In this document: one piece after another, positions 7,461 through 8,228 of the stretch
How positions within the stretch are numbered: the first letter of the stretch is position 1
Layout of the letters: every line of letters starts with the position of its first letter
Assembly: GCA_016180165.1 (NCBI GenBank)
Contig: JACPBU010000018.1
Location: forward strand, 1 to 8,228
DNA length: 8,228 nt
Reading direction: 5' to 3'
Source: Candidatus Woesearchaeota archaeon
Lineage (GTDB): Archaea > Nanobdellota > Nanobdellia > Woesearchaeales > JACPBV01
Translations under genes and position numbers: made by a program
The notes under the pieces: generated by a model
Database searches by the model: none
What the model saw: the letters and a program-made list of their open reading frames with translations, nothing else
What the model was told of the DNA's origin: nothing

Positions 7461-7565
7461 TGCAAGAGGCATCATCGGCTGCGTCGTGTCAAACGACGGC
7501 ACGTTTGACTGCTCTGGAGGAACCTCGTTCTTCTTCGACAGGGGCGATGCAAGGATTGATGAAAT
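7461..7565 (+). pseudogene. Copy B: fragment of the giant surface gene or a paralogue
   Basis: This segment matches 4589-4693 at 101 of 105 bases and translates without a stop as ARGIIGCVVSNDG followed by TFDCSGGTSFFFDRGDARIDEI. Protein similarity persists one codon further (Ser, AGC versus TCC). The local frame is open from about 7357 to 7722, but the flanks do not resemble the giant protein, there is no ribosome site or promoter, and the downstream half lies antisense to a real gene. I therefore call it a non-expressed fragment. A PDP tripeptide shortly after the end (7571-7579) also occurs downstream of copy A (near 4739), which might mark an internal deletion, but the match is too short to trust. 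A role as a donor cassette for gene conversion is possible but unproven. Confidence 0.75.
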
Positions 7566-7586
7566 TTCCCATCCTGATCCTTCAAT

Positions 7587-8228
7587 TCACTGCCCGGAAA
7601 CCACGGCCAGAACATCATCATCAACCCTGACCAGATACCCAAGCCCAGGCATAAGATTCCTCGAAGCATTCAATCCTGTATTCCCTTGCTTGCTGAAAGA
7701 CTTCCACGTTTTGTTTTCGTAAGAATAAATTTTCGTCGTATTGCTCCAGTAATAGGTCTCATTGGCAGGCCTTGGCCACCTGAGGGGCAGCCCGATCATG
7801 TTCCATCCTTTCTTGAGGTTAAGTTTGGCAGATTTAGCCCATGTGCCGTTGATGCTGAAGATTGTTGCATTAGACACTCTCAGCCAGAAGCCCATCTCAC
7901 CAGCCAACTCTTCAATGCTGGAATTTGATCTGTTCAAAACATTGAAGATCTGCCATCTTTTGGCCGTCCCATTAAAATAAGCGACCGCCGAATAATTTCC
8001 ATCAATGCTGGAGAGTGCAGAAGTGATGGAGTAATTCCCAGGTGCAAGGGGAAGAGAGATAAGGTTCCATCCTTCGAGAAGCGGGATATTGAATGTTCCT
8101 GTTTCAAAAATCTCCATGATAGTAAGGTTGGCGCTTTCATTCTTTCCCGATTCCCAGGTTAAATTTTTATCAACGGGGTTGCCATCGGCATAAAGCACAA
8201 TAGTCTCCTGGTGTCTTCCCCCTTCCCT
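7587..8228 (-). CDS. C-terminal part of a sequon-rich surface protein with tandem GWN(L/M)I domains (5'-partial)
   Basis: The frame runs through the right edge; the upstream codons read REGGRHQETIVLYADGNPVD, so the GTG at 8198 is not a start. The first part (RHQETIVLYADGNPV through GTFNI) looks like the end of a CARDB or Ig-like extracellular beta domain. Two related modules of about 70 residues follow. One begins GWNLISLPLAP and ends GFWLRVSNATIFSINGT; the other begins GWNMIGLPLRW and ends GLGYLVRVDDDVLAVVSG. There are 14 N-x-S/T sequons in about 203 residues, which suggests a heavily N-glycosylated exposed protein if an AglB-type transferase is present. No C-terminal membrane anchor or sorting motif is seen: the protein stops two residues after the second module, and the giant-gene fragment begins 22 bases beyond the stop. 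Function is unknown; an S-layer-like or adhesive role is inferred. Confidence 0.85.
   Translation of the reverse strand, partial: REGGRHQETIVLYADGNPVDKNLTWESGKNESANLTIMEIFETGTFNIPLLEGWNLISLPLAPGNYSITSALSSIDGNYSAVAYFNGTAKRWQIFNVLNRSNSSIEELAGEMGFWLRVSNATIFSINGTWAKSAKLNLKKGWNMIGLPLRWPRPANETYYWSNTTKIYSYENKTWKSFSKQGNTGLNASRNLMPGLGYLVRVDDDVLAVVSGQ

Larger units (their letters stand above)
7167..7586. other. 420-bp gene-free interval
   Basis: This gap separates two minus-strand genes and holds no convincing coding sequence. It contains the TPR promoter (7170-7196), an unremarkable purine-rich stretch (7197-7268), a nested inverted-repeat element with a potential quadruplex (7269-7428), a T5 run on the minus strand (7445-7441) that could help terminate the upstream gene, and the 105-bp copy of giant-gene sequence (7461-7565). 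Confidence 0.75.

Noticed and set aside
7357..7722. Plus-strand 121-residue ORF containing copy B
   Set aside because: It starts with a TTG inside a hairpin arm, lacks promoter and ribosome site, and its second half is antisense to the real minus-strand gene; only the 105-bp fragment is meaningful.
1..8228. tRNA genes, CRISPR arrays, or intact insertion sequences
   Set aside because: No cloverleaf or T-loop consensus, no regularly spaced repeats, and no transposase or integrase motif were found on either strand.

Overview
The window looks like a metagenome-derived archaeal fragment of roughly 50% GC. The archaeal reading rests on three things: a TATA-type box A placed about 26 bases before a start codon, a GGTGAT-type ribosome site, and surface proteins rich in N-glycosylation sequons. 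A giant cysteine-rich mosaic protein fits the DPANN or other small-celled archaea, but no phylogenetic marker gene is present, so the lineage is inference only.

Layout: positions 1-6293 (+) are the 3' part of one very large gene, open at the left edge. Its product of at least 2,079 residues has Ig-like and fibronectin-III modules, a mid-protein membrane segment, a long cysteine-rich region with a second hydrophobic zone, further beta-rich modules, and a strikingly AT-rich last module. It converges with a 287-residue single-pass TPR protein (6303-7166, -), with only 9 bases between the two stop codons. Positions 7167-7586 hold no convincing gene. They contain the TPR promoter, a compact nest of inverted repeats with a potential G-quadruplex (7269-7428), and a 105-bp fragment (7461-7565) about 96% identical to codons 1513-1547 of the giant gene. 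From 7587 to the right edge, on the minus strand, is the C-terminal part of a surface protein with two tandem 'GWN(L/M)I' beta-domains and 14 sequons in about 200 residues.

The window reads as a cell-envelope locus: two large surface proteins plus a membrane-anchored TPR protein that could act in envelope assembly or as a scaffold. The most unusual features are the in-frame, mostly synonymously diverged copy of an internal piece of the giant gene in a non-coding gap, and the folded element beside it. Together they suggest a remnant or donor cassette of a paralogous giant gene, with recombination shaping the locus. A metagenome assembly join at the repeat cannot be excluded from the sequence alone.
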